In this document: positions 16,371 through 25,714 of the stretch, piece after piece
Position numbering within the stretch: position 1 is the first letter of the stretch
How the letters are laid out: each line of letters begins with the position of its first letter
NCBI GenBank assembly: GCA_963850095.1
Contig: CAWKJX010000013.1
Span: 217,251 to 281,250, forward strand
DNA: 64,000 nt
Reading direction: 5' to 3'
Source: Bog-473 sp963850095
Lineage (GTDB): Bacteria; Actinomycetota; Acidimicrobiia; Acidimicrobiales; RAAP-2
Notes under the pieces: generated by a model
The model's database searches: none
Told to the model about the DNA's origin: nothing
What the model saw: only the letters and a program-made list of their open reading frames with translations
Made by a program: the position numbers and the translations under genes

Positions 16371-17606
16371 GTGAGAAAGCTGACTCTGAACCTCGTCTTC
16401 GCGGCAAGCATCGGCGCAACCGTTGTCGCGGTCGTGGCGTCACTCTTCGTCGGTCCTGCCGCCGCGGCCGCGTCTTCAGCGTCGAAGCCATCGACCAGCG
16501 TGCTCGTCCCGGTATCAGCAGCCAAGGCGGCGGGATTCGCGAACGTGGTCAACGCTCCCACCACCTCAACGAACACCCAAGTCACCGGGTGCCCCGATGG
16601 AGCCCAAGAGGAATTCGCGAGCGCATCCGGAACCCTCGGGTTGGTGTCTGAGGTGCTCTACTGCTCGTCAACGTCAGACGCGACCAAAATCTTGCAGAGC
16701 ATTGCAACAAGCGGCAACGCACAAGCGGGTCTGAGCCCTCCGAAGAGTCTCGGGTCGACTGCGGTCGAGCGATTGGGGTCGGATTCGACCTACCTCATCG
16801 CCTGGCGTCGCGGTACCGCGTTCGAACTGACGGGACTATCCACGGATCTGCCCGCGAGTTCGACGACAAGTACCACCACGGGTACGTCAGTTCCGCTTAC
16901 CGCGCACGACCAGCAGGTGCTGGCAAACGCAGCGACACAACAGAGTGCGAGATTCACGAATGTAACGGTCTCTTCGGGAACCAGCGGTTCGGCGGCCGAT
17001 GCGAAGGCGCAGGCAACCGCCAACACAACCTCGGTGGCTGCCGGCTGTCCAAAGAATCCTGCGACAGCGCTGAAGAAGTCGAAGTGGACCAGCGCACCGT
17101 CGACGGTCATCGACGCTGCCAAGACCTATACCGCCACGGTCAAGACCGATGTGGGCACTTTCGTCATTGCGCTCGATGCAAAGGGTGCACCCCAAACCGT
17201 CAACAACTTCGTCTTTCTGGCTCAGCACGGTTTCTTCAACTGCGTGATCTTCCATCGGGTCATCCCGGGGTTCGTGGATCAGACCGGGGACCCGACCGGG
17301 ACGGGCAGCGGCGGCCCGGGGTACACCATCCCCGACGAGCTGCCCGCGAAGGCATCGAATCCGGCCGACCAGTACCCGCTCGGATCGGTGGCCATGGCCA
17401 ATACCGGACAACCGAATACCGGCGGCAGCCAATGGTTCATCGTCGCCGGTGCGCAGGGCGAATCGCTCGCGAATTCGTACTCCCTGTTCGGTCACGTCAC
17501 CTCGGGGATGAGCGTTGTTGAAAAGATCAATGCGCAAGGAAGTGCCTCAGGAGACCCTCCCGACGTCACCCACCGGATGCTGAAGGTCACTATCACCTCG
17601 TCCTGA
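16371..17606 (+). CDS. Exported cyclophilin-type peptidyl-prolyl isomerase
   Basis: A 411-residue protein with an N-terminal signal peptide (MRKLTLNLVFAASIGATVV with a hydrophobic run ending at an Ala-rich cleavage site). Residues about 40-230 form a Ser/Thr/Ala-rich domain with a few Cys, without a known family. Residues 245-411 are a cyclophilin: FVIALDAKGAPQTVNNFVFL, FHRVIPGFVDQTGDPTGTG and GSQWFIVAG, with the catalytic Arg in FHRV. It would catalyse prolyl isomerisation outside the membrane during protein folding. The start is GTG; no other start fits the signal peptide. Confidence 0.9.
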   Translation: MRKLTLNLVFAASIGATVVAVVASLFVGPAAAAASSASKPSTSVLVPVSAAKAAGFANVVNAPTTSTNTQVTGCPDGAQEEFASASGTLGLVSEVLYCSSTSDATKILQSIATSGNAQAGLSPPKSLGSTAVERLGSDSTYLIAWRRGTAFELTGLSTDLPASSTTSTTTGTSVPLTAHDQQVLANAATQQSARFTNVTVSSGTSGSAADAKAQATANTTSVAAGCPKNPATALKKSKWTSAPSTVIDAAKTYTATVKTDVGTFVIALDAKGAPQTVNNFVFLAQHGFFNCVIFHRVIPGFVDQTGDPTGTGSGGPGYTIPDELPAKASNPADQYPLGSVAMANTGQPNTGGSQWFIVAGAQGESLANSYSLFGHVTSGMSVVEKINAQGSASGDPPDVTHRMLKVTITSS

Positions 17607-17802
17607 TTGAGCGCAGCCCCAACCCAAGCCACTTGCGACACCGACAGACCACGAAGGCGCGAAGCGGACGGACAGAACCTGATGGGTCCAGTGGGGCGCT
17701 AATGAGGACAGACGTGTGCGGAAAGGGGCCGATACCTTGGGGGCGCACGCCAATCGGTCTCTCTCGCTACATTGAGGTCTTTACCACGACGAGAGGATCA
17801 CA

Positions 17803-18114
17803 ATGTCGTCAATCTCAGGGCCTGAGCATCTCAGCGGCCATCATCGAGACACTTTGCTCCAGATCTTTCAGGCAAAAACGAACTACAACGTCGAATGGCA
17901 CGATGTCGTCTCTTTGCTGGAGGCGGTCGGATCTATAGAGCAACAGCACGACGACATGTTTCTGTTCCGCATCGGCGAAGAGACTGAGGTTCTCAGGCGT
18001 CCGAGCGACAAGGACATCGACGGACAACAACTCGTCGACTTGCGCCGAATATTGACGAGTGCCGGCTACGACACCGTGGCCGCGGATCTCGAAGACAAGG
18101 GCGACGAATCCTGA
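17803..18114 (+). CDS. Small conserved-looking protein of unknown function
   Basis: A 103-residue protein, MSSISGPEHLSGHHRDTLLQ at the start. The middle (VEWHDVVSLLEAVGSIEQQ, FLFRIGEETEVLRRPSD, QLVDLRRILTSAGY) predicts alpha-beta-beta-beta-alpha, which resembles the HicA/dsRBD-like fold seen in small toxins. The catalytic His of HicA is not clearly in place, and there is no HicB-like partner. A GAGAGG ribosome binding site precedes the ATG. Function unknown. Confidence 0.65.
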   Translation: MSSISGPEHLSGHHRDTLLQIFQAKTNYNVEWHDVVSLLEAVGSIEQQHDDMFLFRIGEETEVLRRPSDKDIDGQQLVDLRRILTSAGYDTVAADLEDKGDES

Positions 18115-18218
18115 GCCGAGAATGGGTGTGCGGATAGGGTCTTCGCTTACCCGTCGAAGACAGAGGGTCCCGACAGGCCGGGGATGCTCTACGAACGGAT
18201 GGGCAGAAGGGTACGACG

Positions 18219-18629
18219 ATGGATGACGTCGAAGCGATCAAGCAGCTCAAGGCTCGTTACTTTCGAACGATGGACACCAAGGACTGGGCCGGCATGCGTC
18301 AGGTTTTCACCGACGACGTCGTAGTGGACACCACGGCCTCAGGCGGTGGCGTCGTAAAAGGAGCGGACGAGTTCCTCGCCTTCCTGCGGCAGACCCTCGA
18401 CAACGTCATCACCGTGCACCACGGCCATATGCCCGAGATCGACCTCACCTCACCCACATCCGCAACCGGCATCTGGGCGCTCCAAGACCTCTTGCTGTGG
18501 CCGGATGGGACCAGATTGCAAGGCTATGGCCACTATCACGAGACCTATGAGCTGGCGGGTGCGGAGTGGCGGATCAAGTCGTCGACCCTGACCCGCTTGC
18601 ACATGGACTTCTCGGGAACCGGCGTCTAG
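18219..18629 (+). CDS. SnoaL-like/nuclear transport factor 2-fold protein
   Basis: A 136-residue single-domain protein of the SnoaL-4/NTF2-like family: MDDVEAIKQLKARYFRTMDT, then DWAGMRQVFTDDVVVD, and the later strands HHGHMPEIDL and YHETYELAGAEWRIKSSTLTR. Members include dehydratases, ketosteroid isomerases and hydrolases. The first helix with Lys, Tyr and Asp is usual, and His residues face the pocket. It is followed by 140 bases and a gene on the other strand. Substrate unknown. Confidence 0.85.
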   Translation: MDDVEAIKQLKARYFRTMDTKDWAGMRQVFTDDVVVDTTASGGGVVKGADEFLAFLRQTLDNVITVHHGHMPEIDLTSPTSATGIWALQDLLLWPDGTRLQGYGHYHETYELAGAEWRIKSSTLTRLHMDFSGTGV

Positions 18630-18773
18630 GAACGCACCGGGCTCGAGAGCGCGCTGGCCTCTCATTCGCCCGCCGGATCGGAGACCTTGAACCGGTGACT
18701 GGGGAGCGTGAGCCGGGCTTCATCGGAGGCATGACTGTAAGGTCACTCGTCGCGAATGTGCCCTGACGCGGTG

Positions 18774-19211
18774 CTACGTAATGCGATAAACCCGGTATTC
18801 CACACCGCCACCTTCTATGAGGCGGCCCTCTGAAGCGAAAAGGCTGGTGGTCAACCAACTGTAGCGTTCGTCGCCGGTCTCGAACCGGGGCGTCGTCCTG
18901 AAGTACTGGTCGCCCCAGTCGGTGCCAGCACCGCTGGCGGTGGCGTTCAGCACCGTTTCGTTGAGCTCGAGCAGGCCCGTGTAGTGCGTGTAGATGGAGG
19001 CTCCGTCGTCGGTCTCGATCTGTCCCCGGACATCAATCTGTCCCCATCCGTCTGACCCGATCACGATCCAGTCTCCGCCGCCGGACAACAGCCGCCCGTT
19101 CAGCCGCTCCCCGGTTACCCGTCCCTCGGCCACTTCGAGGAACATGCGACTTCCGAAGGTCACGGGCGGCTTCAGTGTCCCGTAGTAGTCGAATTCGTGG
19201 ACAAGCTTCAT
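18774..19211 (-). CDS. DUF3237 domain protein
   Basis: A 145-residue protein matching DUF3237, a beta-barrel domain of unknown role (FLEVAEGRVTGERLNGRLLS, GGGDWIVIGSDGWGQIDVRG, TPRFETGDERYSWL). Start chosen at MKLVHEFDYY because a near-consensus AAGGAGG lies eight bases upstream; a longer frame exists but lacks similarity. It is divergent from the SDR gene. Confidence 0.85.
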   Translation of the reverse strand: MKLVHEFDYYGTLKPPVTFGSRMFLEVAEGRVTGERLNGRLLSGGGDWIVIGSDGWGQIDVRGQIETDDGASIYTHYTGLLELNETVLNATASGAGTDWGDQYFRTTPRFETGDERYSWLTTSLFASEGRLIEGGGVEYRVYRIT

Positions 19212-19399
19212 GAAGATCGCCTCCTTAGGTTCACCGACTGTATTCCTCCCTGCCTTTGTCGGCCGCAGCACGCACCGTCAATACGTCGAGTGTCGCGGAA
19301 ATGGGCCACTTCTCTGCCCGTAACGGAAGCGCCATTGGTTGCAGCCCGTCCATAATCATGGTCATGCGCGTCAGAAGCGTCCGGGGGAAAGGAGCGGTG

Positions 19400-20171
19400 A
19401 TGGCCCGAATACTGGTCACTGGCTCGTCGGATGGCCTCGGCCTCATGGCGGCCCGCCTGCTCGTGGAAGAACGGCCACGAAGTCACGTTGCATGCCCGCA
19501 ACACCGCACGGGCCGACGACGCCCGAGGCCAATTACCAGCCGCGACGGACGTGGTCGTCGGCGATCTGACGAGCATTTCGGGCATGCGGCAGGTCGCCGA
19601 GCAGGCCAATGTCCTCGGGAAGTACCACGCGGTCATCCACAACGCTGGCATCGGGTACCGAGAGCCAGAGCGGATCGTGACGGTTGACGGCCTGTCTCAC
19701 GTATTCGCCGTCAACGTGCTGGCGCCGTACCTCCTGACCGCCCTGATGACTCGGCCGGATCGGCTCGTCTACCTGAGTTCCGGCATGCATCGGGGCGGTG
19801 ACCGGGATCTTTCGGACCTCCAGTGGGAGCGTCGCCCTTGGAACGGGTCACAGGCGTATGCGGACTCCAAGTTGTTCGACGTCGTCTTGGCCTTCGCGGT
19901 GGCACGTCACTGGCCGGACGTGCTCTCCAACGCCCTGGAGCCGGGCTGGGTGCCGACGAAGATGGGCGGTCCCGGCGCTCCTGACGATCTGTCCCTGGCC
20001 CCGGTCACCCAGGTCTGGCTTGCGACGAGCGACGACCCGGCGGCCACGGTGACGGGGCACTACTTCTATCACCAGCGCCCGCGCGAGACGCACCCCGCTG
20101 CGAGCAGTCTCGAAGTGCAAGAAGAACTGCTCGAACTGTGCGGGGATCTCACCAGTATCGAACTTCGGTAG
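19400..20171 (+). pseudogene. Short-chain dehydrogenase/reductase, interrupted by a frameshift
   Basis: An SDR oxidoreductase of about 255 residues in two frames. The first frame gives MARILVTGSSDGLGLMAARL (the NAD(P) loop TGSSDGLG) from an ATG with an AAAGGAG site. After LLVE the frame is lost, and the next frame continues GHEVTLHARNTARADDARG through VIHNAGIGY (NAG motif) and the catalytic YADSK to the stop. Removing one base at about 19466-19474 restores a normal protein. Since both halves are well conserved and the active site is intact, this may be a sequence error rather than decay. Confidence 0.8.
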
Positions 20172-20236
20172 TCCGAGGGCGCCCGATGTGCCTTGATGAT
20201 CCGACCTGGCGTATGGGACTCACCCCATTCCCTAGG

Positions 20237-21157
20237 TCAGCGTTTGGCGATTGCTTCGCGGACTGCGGGCACGACCTCGTGTGCCCAGAGGTTCAGAGTC
20301 TTGTCGCTGATGGTTTCGCCGGGAGGAACCAAGTAGATGAATGCGGCGGCCTCATGGTCAAATACAGCGAAGGTCATTTCCTCTATCCACTGCGTCACCC
20401 CGCCCCCGATCCAGCGGCCCTCGTCGTCGCGGGTGTCTCGTAGCGGGTCTTGTGTCAAGGCGTCCCGAGACGTTGTAGATGGTCTCGACATCAGCAGGGT
20501 CTCTCCCCACCGAAAGAGCGGCTTCGTCGACGATGGGCCGGGACCCGGCAACCTCAGTGCTGCGCCAGTCGGCGAGGTGGCCCGGTATCCATCCGTCCGC
20601 CTGTCGGCCGGTGAGTGCCAGGTTCTTCGGACCGAGCGCTCCGACCCAGATCGGTGGCGTTGGCGCGGCCGCGGGTGTCAGCTCGGTGACCTGGTAGAAC
20701 TCACCGTCGAAGGTGACTGGATCGCCGCCGCCCGAGAGCGCCCGCACGATCATGATTGCTTCTTCCAGCGCTCGTATTCGGGCCGCGGGCGACAGGCGGG
20801 GGACCCCGAGGGCGACGATTTCCTCCCACATCCCGCCCGCACCCATGCCGAGAACGACACGACCGCCGGAGATCGTGGACAGTCCCGTGACGGTCCGGGC
20901 GAGAACCGGAGCAGGGCGGCTCAGCAGGTTGGTCATGATCACCGCTCCGGTGATGGTGCTGGTCGCGCCCAGAAGGAACCCAGCGCGGCGTAGGCGTCGA
21001 GCCGCTCGGCGAAGTAGGGATGGTCGCCGACGCTGACGAGGTCGAGACCAGCGTCGTCCGCGAAGCGAGCATGCCCGATCATCTCGCCCACTTGGTGGAC
21101 ACCGACCTCCAGCCCGAGGCCGAAGAGAACTTTGTGGCCGTGAGTCACGAGACCCAT
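20237..21157 (-). pseudogene. LLM-class (F420-dependent type) oxidoreductase, two frameshifts
   Basis: A luciferase-like monooxygenase-fold oxidoreductase of about 300 residues spread over three frames. Frame 1 starts MGLVTHGHKVLFGLGLEVGV and runs to LDAYAALGS. Frame 2 continues FLLGATSTITGAVIMTNLLS through VLGMGAGGMWEEIVALGV to ETIYNVSGR. Frame 3 gives LTQDPLRDTRDDEGRWIGGG through the stop. The breaks are near 20978 and 20460, each a single base. The family reduces or oxidises substrates with coenzyme F420. Its ATG overlaps the end of the small upstream frame. Confidence 0.8.
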
Positions 21158-21378
21158 TCAATCAGGAGCACCTCGGTATCTCCATGGTGCCTGATGGAGA
21201 CCCGCACGGCGCACCCCGGGCAGGCGTAGAAGCGCTGGCCAGGTCCGAGGGCCTGGACCAGACGCAGGACCGTGACATCGATCCGCCGAATCCCAGCGCA
21301 ACGGCAGAGGACGGGAGCCGTTGTGGCCTGTGTGTGATCTGTAGCGCTGCGCCCGACTCGTCGAGTCACACACAGCAA
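21145..21378 (-). CDS. Possible small Cys-containing protein
   Basis: A frame of 77 codons whose second half (VLCRCAGIRRIDVTVLRLVQ, ALGPGQRFYACPGCAVRVSI) looks protein-like. It has a CRC and a CPGC pair that could bind zinc. It overlaps the start of the oxidoreductase gene by 13 bases and lies just downstream of the tRNA on the same strand. There is no good start codon or ribosome binding site, and the family is unknown to me. Doubtful. Confidence 0.35.
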   Translation of the reverse strand: MLCVTRRVGRSATDHTQATTAPVLCRCAGIRRIDVTVLRLVQALGPGQRFYACPGCAVRVSIRHHGDTEVLLIEWVS

Positions 21379-21413
21379 CGCAAGCGCTCACCGTCACCAG
21401 GGACTTCGAACAG

Positions 21414-21484
<71 letters not shown>

Positions 21485-21522
21485 GAATCGACGTGCAGTC
21501 TAAAGCACGTACTCTCGGCCCC

Positions 21523-21903
21523 GTGGAGACGATGTACGAGCGAGTCGGGGGTGACGCCTTCTTCGTCGACCTGGTCGACCGCTTCTACCTTGGGGTGGCC
21601 GGCGACCCGCTGCTGCGCCCGCTCTACCCCGAGGACCTCACGGAGCCGGCCCAGCATCTGGCGCTGTTCCTCATCCAGTACTGGGGCGGTCCGGGCACCT
21701 ACAGCGAGCAGCGCGGCCACCCGCGGCTGCGCATGCGCCACGTGCCGTTCGTGATCGGCCCCGGCGAGCGCGACGCCTGGCTGCGCCACATGCTCGAGGC
21801 GCTCCTCGAACTGGAGCGGGCATCGCGTATTTCGCCTGCAGACGGCATTGAGCTACGTGACTACCTGAACATGGCCGCCAACTCGCTGGTCAATTCTCCC
21901 TGA
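21523..21903 (+). CDS. Truncated haemoglobin, group II (GlbO-like)
   Basis: A 126-residue 2-over-2 globin. It begins VETMYERVGGDAFFVDLVDR; the B10 Tyr lies in DRFYLGV, the CD region is PLYPEDL, the proximal His is in LRMRHVPFVI and the group II Trp G8 is in DAWLRHM. Such proteins bind oxygen and detoxify NO or peroxide. GTG at 21523 was chosen to give the usual length; a GTG ten codons earlier is in frame, and an ATG three codons later is possible. It is divergent from the tRNA gene. Confidence 0.92.
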   Translation: METMYERVGGDAFFVDLVDRFYLGVAGDPLLRPLYPEDLTEPAQHLALFLIQYWGGPGTYSEQRGHPRLRMRHVPFVIGPGERDAWLRHMLEALLELERASRISPADGIELRDYLNMAANSLVNSP

Positions 21904-21919
21904 ACGCCCCGTTCGTCGG

Positions 21920-22723
21920 TCAGTCCTTGAAATCGGGCGTGCGCCCCTCCTTGCGGGCGGCTACCGACTCCTCGAAGTTGTGTGTCGTGATGCGCACGAA
22001 TAGCTGCGACGCCCCCTCGGCGTCCATGTGGGTCTGCAGGCTGCTGGCGTCGAGGCTGTTCCACAGCTGGCGCTTGGTCAGCTCGACCCCGGCCCGGCTC
22101 CACCCGTTGATGCGGTCAGCCAGCTCGAAGCAGGCCGGCAGGAGCTCGGCTCCTGGCACCACCTTCGAGACGAGGCCGATCCGGTCGGCCTCCGCCGCGT
22201 CGATGTCGCGTCCGGTCAACATGATCTCGGCCGCCCGCGTCTGTCCGACACTGCGCGGCAGCAGGAAGCTGAGCCCGAGCTCGGCCGCCGTGAGGCCGTT
22301 GTTGATGCCGGCCGCTCGGAAGTAGGCGTCCTCGGACGCGATGCGCAGGTCGGCCGCCAGGGCCAGGCAGAACCCGCCCCCGATGGCGGCCCCATTGACG
22401 GCGGCAATGACCGGCTGGTGCAGGCGGCGAATGGTGGAGATGACGTCGTCGAGCATCTCCATGGAGCGCAGCGCGATCGTCGGCAGCGTGAGCCCGTCGA
22501 GGTTCGGGATGGTGCCGGGGTTCTCATGGTCGGCACCCGAGCAGAAGCCGCGCCCGGCGCCCGTGATCACGACGACCCGGACCCCGTTGTCGGCTCCGAT
22601 GTCGCGTAGCGCGTCCCGGAACGGGATCATCACGTCGAAGGCCATGGCGTTCATGCGCTCGGGCCGGTTCAACGTGACGACGGCGACCTGGGGGTGCGGC
22701 CGGGTGACTTCGGTGAAGGACAT
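21920..22723 (-). CDS. Enoyl-CoA hydratase/isomerase family protein
   Basis: A 267-residue crotonase-fold enzyme. The oxyanion-hole segments are GRGFCSGADHENPG and NGAAIGGGFCLALAADLRIAS. The catalytic Glu region AELGLSFLLPRSVG has one Glu in the usual area. It would hydrate or isomerise an enoyl-CoA in fatty-acid or side-chain breakdown. The C-terminus (FVRITTHNFEESVAARKEGR) is typical. Start ATG gives MSFTEVTRPHP. Another crotonase gene, broken, lies at 26.7 kb. Confidence 0.93.
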   Translation of the reverse strand: MSFTEVTRPHPQVAVVTLNRPERMNAMAFDVMIPFRDALRDIGADNGVRVVVITGAGRGFCSGADHENPGTIPNLDGLTLPTIALRSMEMLDDVISTIRRLHQPVIAAVNGAAIGGGFCLALAADLRIASEDAYFRAAGINNGLTAAELGLSFLLPRSVGQTRAAEIMLTGRDIDAAEADRIGLVSKVVPGAELLPACFELADRINGWSRAGVELTKRQLWNSLDASSLQTHMDAEGASQLFVRITTHNFEESVAARKEGRTPDFKD

Positions 22724-22762
22724 GGCGGCATGGTAGAGGGACCCGTCGCCGGCCCCGACGCC

Positions 22763-23395
22763 TCAGTGCCCGGGCGGTCCCTCCGAAGGCGTGGACACGC
22801 CCGGGGCAGGGGGCGTAACCGGCACCGGCGGCGGCGGCGATGGCGCGGGAATCAGGGAGCGCTGGCGGGAACTCCCCTGGTGCGCCTCGTTGCGCGCGAG
22901 CCAGCGAAGTCGGGCCGCCTTGGCGTCCCAGTCGTAGACCACGGCGGTCCGGGCGACGAAATCGTCCAGGGCGCGGCGCTCCCGCTGGTAGACGATGCCC
23001 AGGAACCCGATCCCGAGCGTCAGCAGGGTCAGCCCGAGACCGATGGTGCGCAGCACGGCCTGCCTCGGACTGATCGGCCCGCCTTCTACCGTGACCACCT
23101 GAATGCCGAAGATGGCCATGCCCAGCGTCTTGCCGCTGACCGCCCACTGGTAGGCGTAGTAGACGAACTCCCAGACGGCCAGGACGATGAAGGCCGCGAT
23201 CCGGTGGTTGGTGAGCGTGTAGTTCCTGCCGGTCACGAGCTTGATCGCGATGTTCACCAGGGCTTGGCCCAGGAGGTAGAGGCCCCAGGAGGCACCGACG
23301 TCGGCACCGAACGCGACCAGCCGGCTGACCGCACCCGCGTAGTGGCCCTGGCGACCGACGGTCAGCTCTGCCGGAGGGGCGGCGACGGTGGTCAC
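22763..23395 (-). CDS. RDD family membrane protein
   Basis: A 210-residue membrane protein with RDD-family features: RLVAFGADVGASWGLYLLGQ, then YYAYQWAVSGKTLGMAIFG, VTVEGGPISPRQAVLRTIGL and YQRERRALDDFVARTAVVYD. The RAL-DD segment at the end of the domain is the family signature. It has four TM helices, and a Pro-rich cytoplasmic tail. The start is GTG, overlapping the stop of the repeat-protein gene by four bases, so the two are translated together. RDD proteins may move ions or fold partner proteins; the exact role is unknown. Confidence 0.9.
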   Translation of the reverse strand: MTTVAAPPAELTVGRQGHYAGAVSRLVAFGADVGASWGLYLLGQALVNIAIKLVTGRNYTLTNHRIAAFIVLAVWEFVYYAYQWAVSGKTLGMAIFGIQVVTVEGGPISPRQAVLRTIGLGLTLLTLGIGFLGIVYQRERRALDDFVARTAVVYDWDAKAARLRWLARNEAHQGSSRQRSLIPAPSPPPPVPVTPPAPGVSTPSEGPPGH

Positions 23396-23889
23396 GCCGT
23401 CACCTGGGCCCTCTCGACGAGCAGCGGAGGCCCGTCGGGCCAGGTCGTGATCTTCTTGCCCCGGCCGATGAGGCGGTTGCCCCAGCGCAGGATGAAGTCG
23501 TCCAGGCCGACGCCCTGACTGCGGATCACGTCGAGGACCTCGGTGATGACGCCCGTGGTCGAGCGGGCGATGATGGACCCGAGCTCGGTCTGTTCGACCA
23601 GGGCGTCGATGTCGAGCTTGTCGACGATGGCGTTGATGTCGACCCGTTCGATGATCTTCTGCACGTCGACCCGTTCGATGATCTTCTCGACGTCGACCCG
23701 GTCGATGATCTTGTCGACGTCGACCCGGCTGACGATGGCGTCGATGTCAACCCGGCTCACGATCCGGTCCACGTCGACCTGGTCGATGATGGAGTCGATG
23801 TCGATGGCATCGACGATCAACGGCACAATCCGCTCGGCCAGGGATTGGGCCAGCTGCTCCACCCGGACGCCGATCGGGTTCGGGCTCAT
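23392..23889 (-). CDS. VDxDxIIxR nonapeptide-repeat protein, partner of RDD protein
   Basis: A 165-residue soluble protein. Residues 29-100 are eight tandem nine-residue repeats, for example VDVDRIVSR, VDVDKIIDR, VDVEKIIER, LDIDALVEQ. Acidic, hydrophobic and Arg/Lys positions are strictly phased. The DNA shows a matching 27-base period. Flanks are helical (VEQLAQSLAERIVPLIVDAI before; VITEVLDVIRSQGVGLDDFI after). It may form a regular coil or amphipathic rod on a membrane surface. It lies directly before the RDD gene with overlap, so a joint function is likely. Confidence 0.75.
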   Translation of the reverse strand: MSPNPIGVRVEQLAQSLAERIVPLIVDAIDIDSIIDQVDVDRIVSRVDIDAIVSRVDVDKIIDRVDVEKIIERVDVQKIIERVDINAIVDKLDIDALVEQTELGSIIARSTTGVITEVLDVIRSQGVGLDDFILRWGNRLIGRGKKITTWPDGPPLLVERAQVTA

Positions 23890-24004
23890 CGGGCGCCGGA
23901 CCAATGTGACATTCCCGTGATCTTCTCACTCGGACCGGCGCAGGTGGGCGATCGGTCGGGTACCGTCGGAGTGGCTGGAGACCGGTCGAGCAGGGGAGGG
24001 CACG

Positions 24005-24778
24005 GTGGAGTTCGAACGCTATGACGACGGAGTGCCCTCGTGGGTGGACCTGAGCAGCCCGGACCTCGAGAAGTCGAAGGCGTTCTACAGCGCCCTTTTC
24101 GGCTGGGAGTGCCCCGAGGGTGCCCCCGAGGCGGGCGGCTATTCGGTGTGTCTGCTGGGCGGCAAGACGGTGGCCGGACTGGGACCGCAGATGAACCCGG
24201 ATTTCCCGCCGGCGTGGATGACCTACGTCAACGTGACCGACGCCGACGACGCCATCGCCAAGGTGGGCGCCAACGGGGGGACCGTCTTCGTGCCGCCCAT
24301 GGACGTCATGGACGTGGGCCGCATGGCCATCTTCGCCGACCCGTTGGGCGCGGTGATCGGCCTCTGGCAGCCCAAGACGCACGTCGGCGCGCAGGTGGCC
24401 AACGAGCCCAACACGTTCTGCTGGAACGAGCTGATCACGACGGACATCGAGGCCTCCAAGACCTTCTACAAGGCGGTCTTCGGCTGGGACACCGAGGACA
24501 TGGGGGGCGACACGGCCAGCCCACCCGCGTACTCGGAGTGGAAGCTGGCGGGTAAGTCCGTCGGCGGCATGATGCCGAAGCGGCCCGACATGCCGGCCGA
24601 CATGCCCCCGAACTGGGGTGTCTACTTCGCTGTGGACGACGCAGACGCCGTGGCGGCCAAGGTGCAGGAGCTCGGTGGCGCGGTGTTCATGGGTCCGATG
24701 GACATCGAGCCCGGACGCATGGCCGTCGTGGCCGACAACGTCGGTGCCGTCTTCAACATCCTGAAGCTCAAGAGTTGA
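24005..24778 (+). CDS. Tandem VOC-domain protein (glyoxalase/CFP32-like)
   Basis: A 257-residue protein of two VOC modules. The first starts VPSWVDLSSPDLEKSKAFYS and ends MAIFADPLGAVIGLWQ; the second starts NELITTDIEASKTFYKAVFG and ends MAVVADNVGAVFNILK. The organisation matches actinobacterial proteins like CFP32 and hydroxylase-like VOC proteins. Each module holds the expected beta-alpha-beta-beta-beta repeats; Metal-binding His/Glu positions are only partly present. The GTG start gives MEFERYDDGVPSW. The next gene follows after 11 bases. Confidence 0.9.
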   Translation: MEFERYDDGVPSWVDLSSPDLEKSKAFYSALFGWECPEGAPEAGGYSVCLLGGKTVAGLGPQMNPDFPPAWMTYVNVTDADDAIAKVGANGGTVFVPPMDVMDVGRMAIFADPLGAVIGLWQPKTHVGAQVANEPNTFCWNELITTDIEASKTFYKAVFGWDTEDMGGDTASPPAYSEWKLAGKSVGGMMPKRPDMPADMPPNWGVYFAVDDADAVAAKVQELGGAVFMGPMDIEPGRMAVVADNVGAVFNILKLKS

Positions 24779-24789
24779 GGGGCCCCGAC

Positions 24790-25690
24790 ATGGAGCGCCG
24801 GCGCCTGGGTCGCACGGGTCACGAGAGCAGCGTGGCCGTCCTCGGTGGTGCCGCCTGCTGGGACGCCACGGTCGAGGAGGCGGGCCGGTGGCTGCAGTTG
24901 GCCCTCGACCACGGCGTCAACCATCTCGATATCGCACCGCAGTACGGGGCCGCCGAGTCGGTGGTCGGCCCGCACCTGGCCGAACGGCGCGACGAAGTCT
25001 TCATTGCGGGCAAGACGCTGCGCGCCAACCCGGACGGGGTGACCGATCAGTTCGACACGACACGGCGCCTGCTCCACGCCGAGGTGCTCGATCTCTACCA
25101 GGCGCACGCCGTGACATCGCTGGCCGAGCTGGACCGGCGCTCGGCCGCCCTCGAGCGCATCGTGGCGTTGCGCGAGGCCGGGCACACCCGCTTTGCCGGC
25201 ATCACGGGCCACGACCTCGAGGTGCCGCGGGCACACCTCGAGGCGTTGCGCCGCTTCGACCTCGACACGGTGATGTTCCCCGTCTATCCGACGCTGTGGG
25301 CGCGGCCCGAGTACCGCGAACCGGCCGAGGAGCTTCTGGCGGTGTGCGCTGAGCGCGACATCGGCGTCATGGTGATCAAGGCGGTGGCGCGCCGCCCCTG
25401 GGCCGACCGCCGGCCCATGGGTGACGCCGTGGCCGGCAACGCCGCCACCGCGGCGCGCTGGGCCAGCTCGTGGTACGAGCCGGCGGCCACCGACGAGGAG
25501 ATCGACCGCGGCGTCCACTTCGCCCTGTCCACGCCCGGCGTCCACGCCTTCTGCACGCCCGGCGACATCCCACTGCTGCCCACGCGTCCTGGCGGCGGCC
25601 GAGCGCTACCGCGGCATGGATCCGGCCGAGCGCGCCGCCGCCGTGGAGGCCATGGCGGACGAGGAGCTCATCTTCCCGATGGCCGGCTGA
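24790..25690 (+). CDS. Aldo/keto reductase family protein, frameshift near the 3' end
   Basis: A TIM-barrel oxidoreductase of about 300 residues. It opens MERRRLGRTGHESSVAVLGG and continues with VNHLDIAPQYGAAESVVGPH, the usual Asp/Tyr region. The Lys lies in VFIAGKTLRANPDG; DLYQAHAV replaces the common DLYQLH. The frame is lost at about 25583-25590; the following frame gives VLAAAERYRGMDPAERAAAV and ends EELIFPMAG, a normal C-terminus. Only the last 35 residues are affected. GAGGGG upstream is the ribosome binding site. A predicted role is aldehyde or ketone reduction with NADPH. Confidence 0.82.
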
Positions 25691-25714
25691 GGACGCCGCT
25701 CCCCTCGAGCAGGC

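Noticed and set aside
19231..19446. Minus-strand open frame between the DUF3237 and SDR genes as a regulator
   Set aside because: A faint likeness to an HTH protein was not supported by a helix-turn-helix pattern, and it would overlap the SDR start.
23392..23889. Nonapeptide repeat as an artefact of antisense reading
   Set aside because: The minus frame is coupled to the RDD gene, and the plus-strand reading (Ser/Thr/Met-rich) has no ordered pattern.
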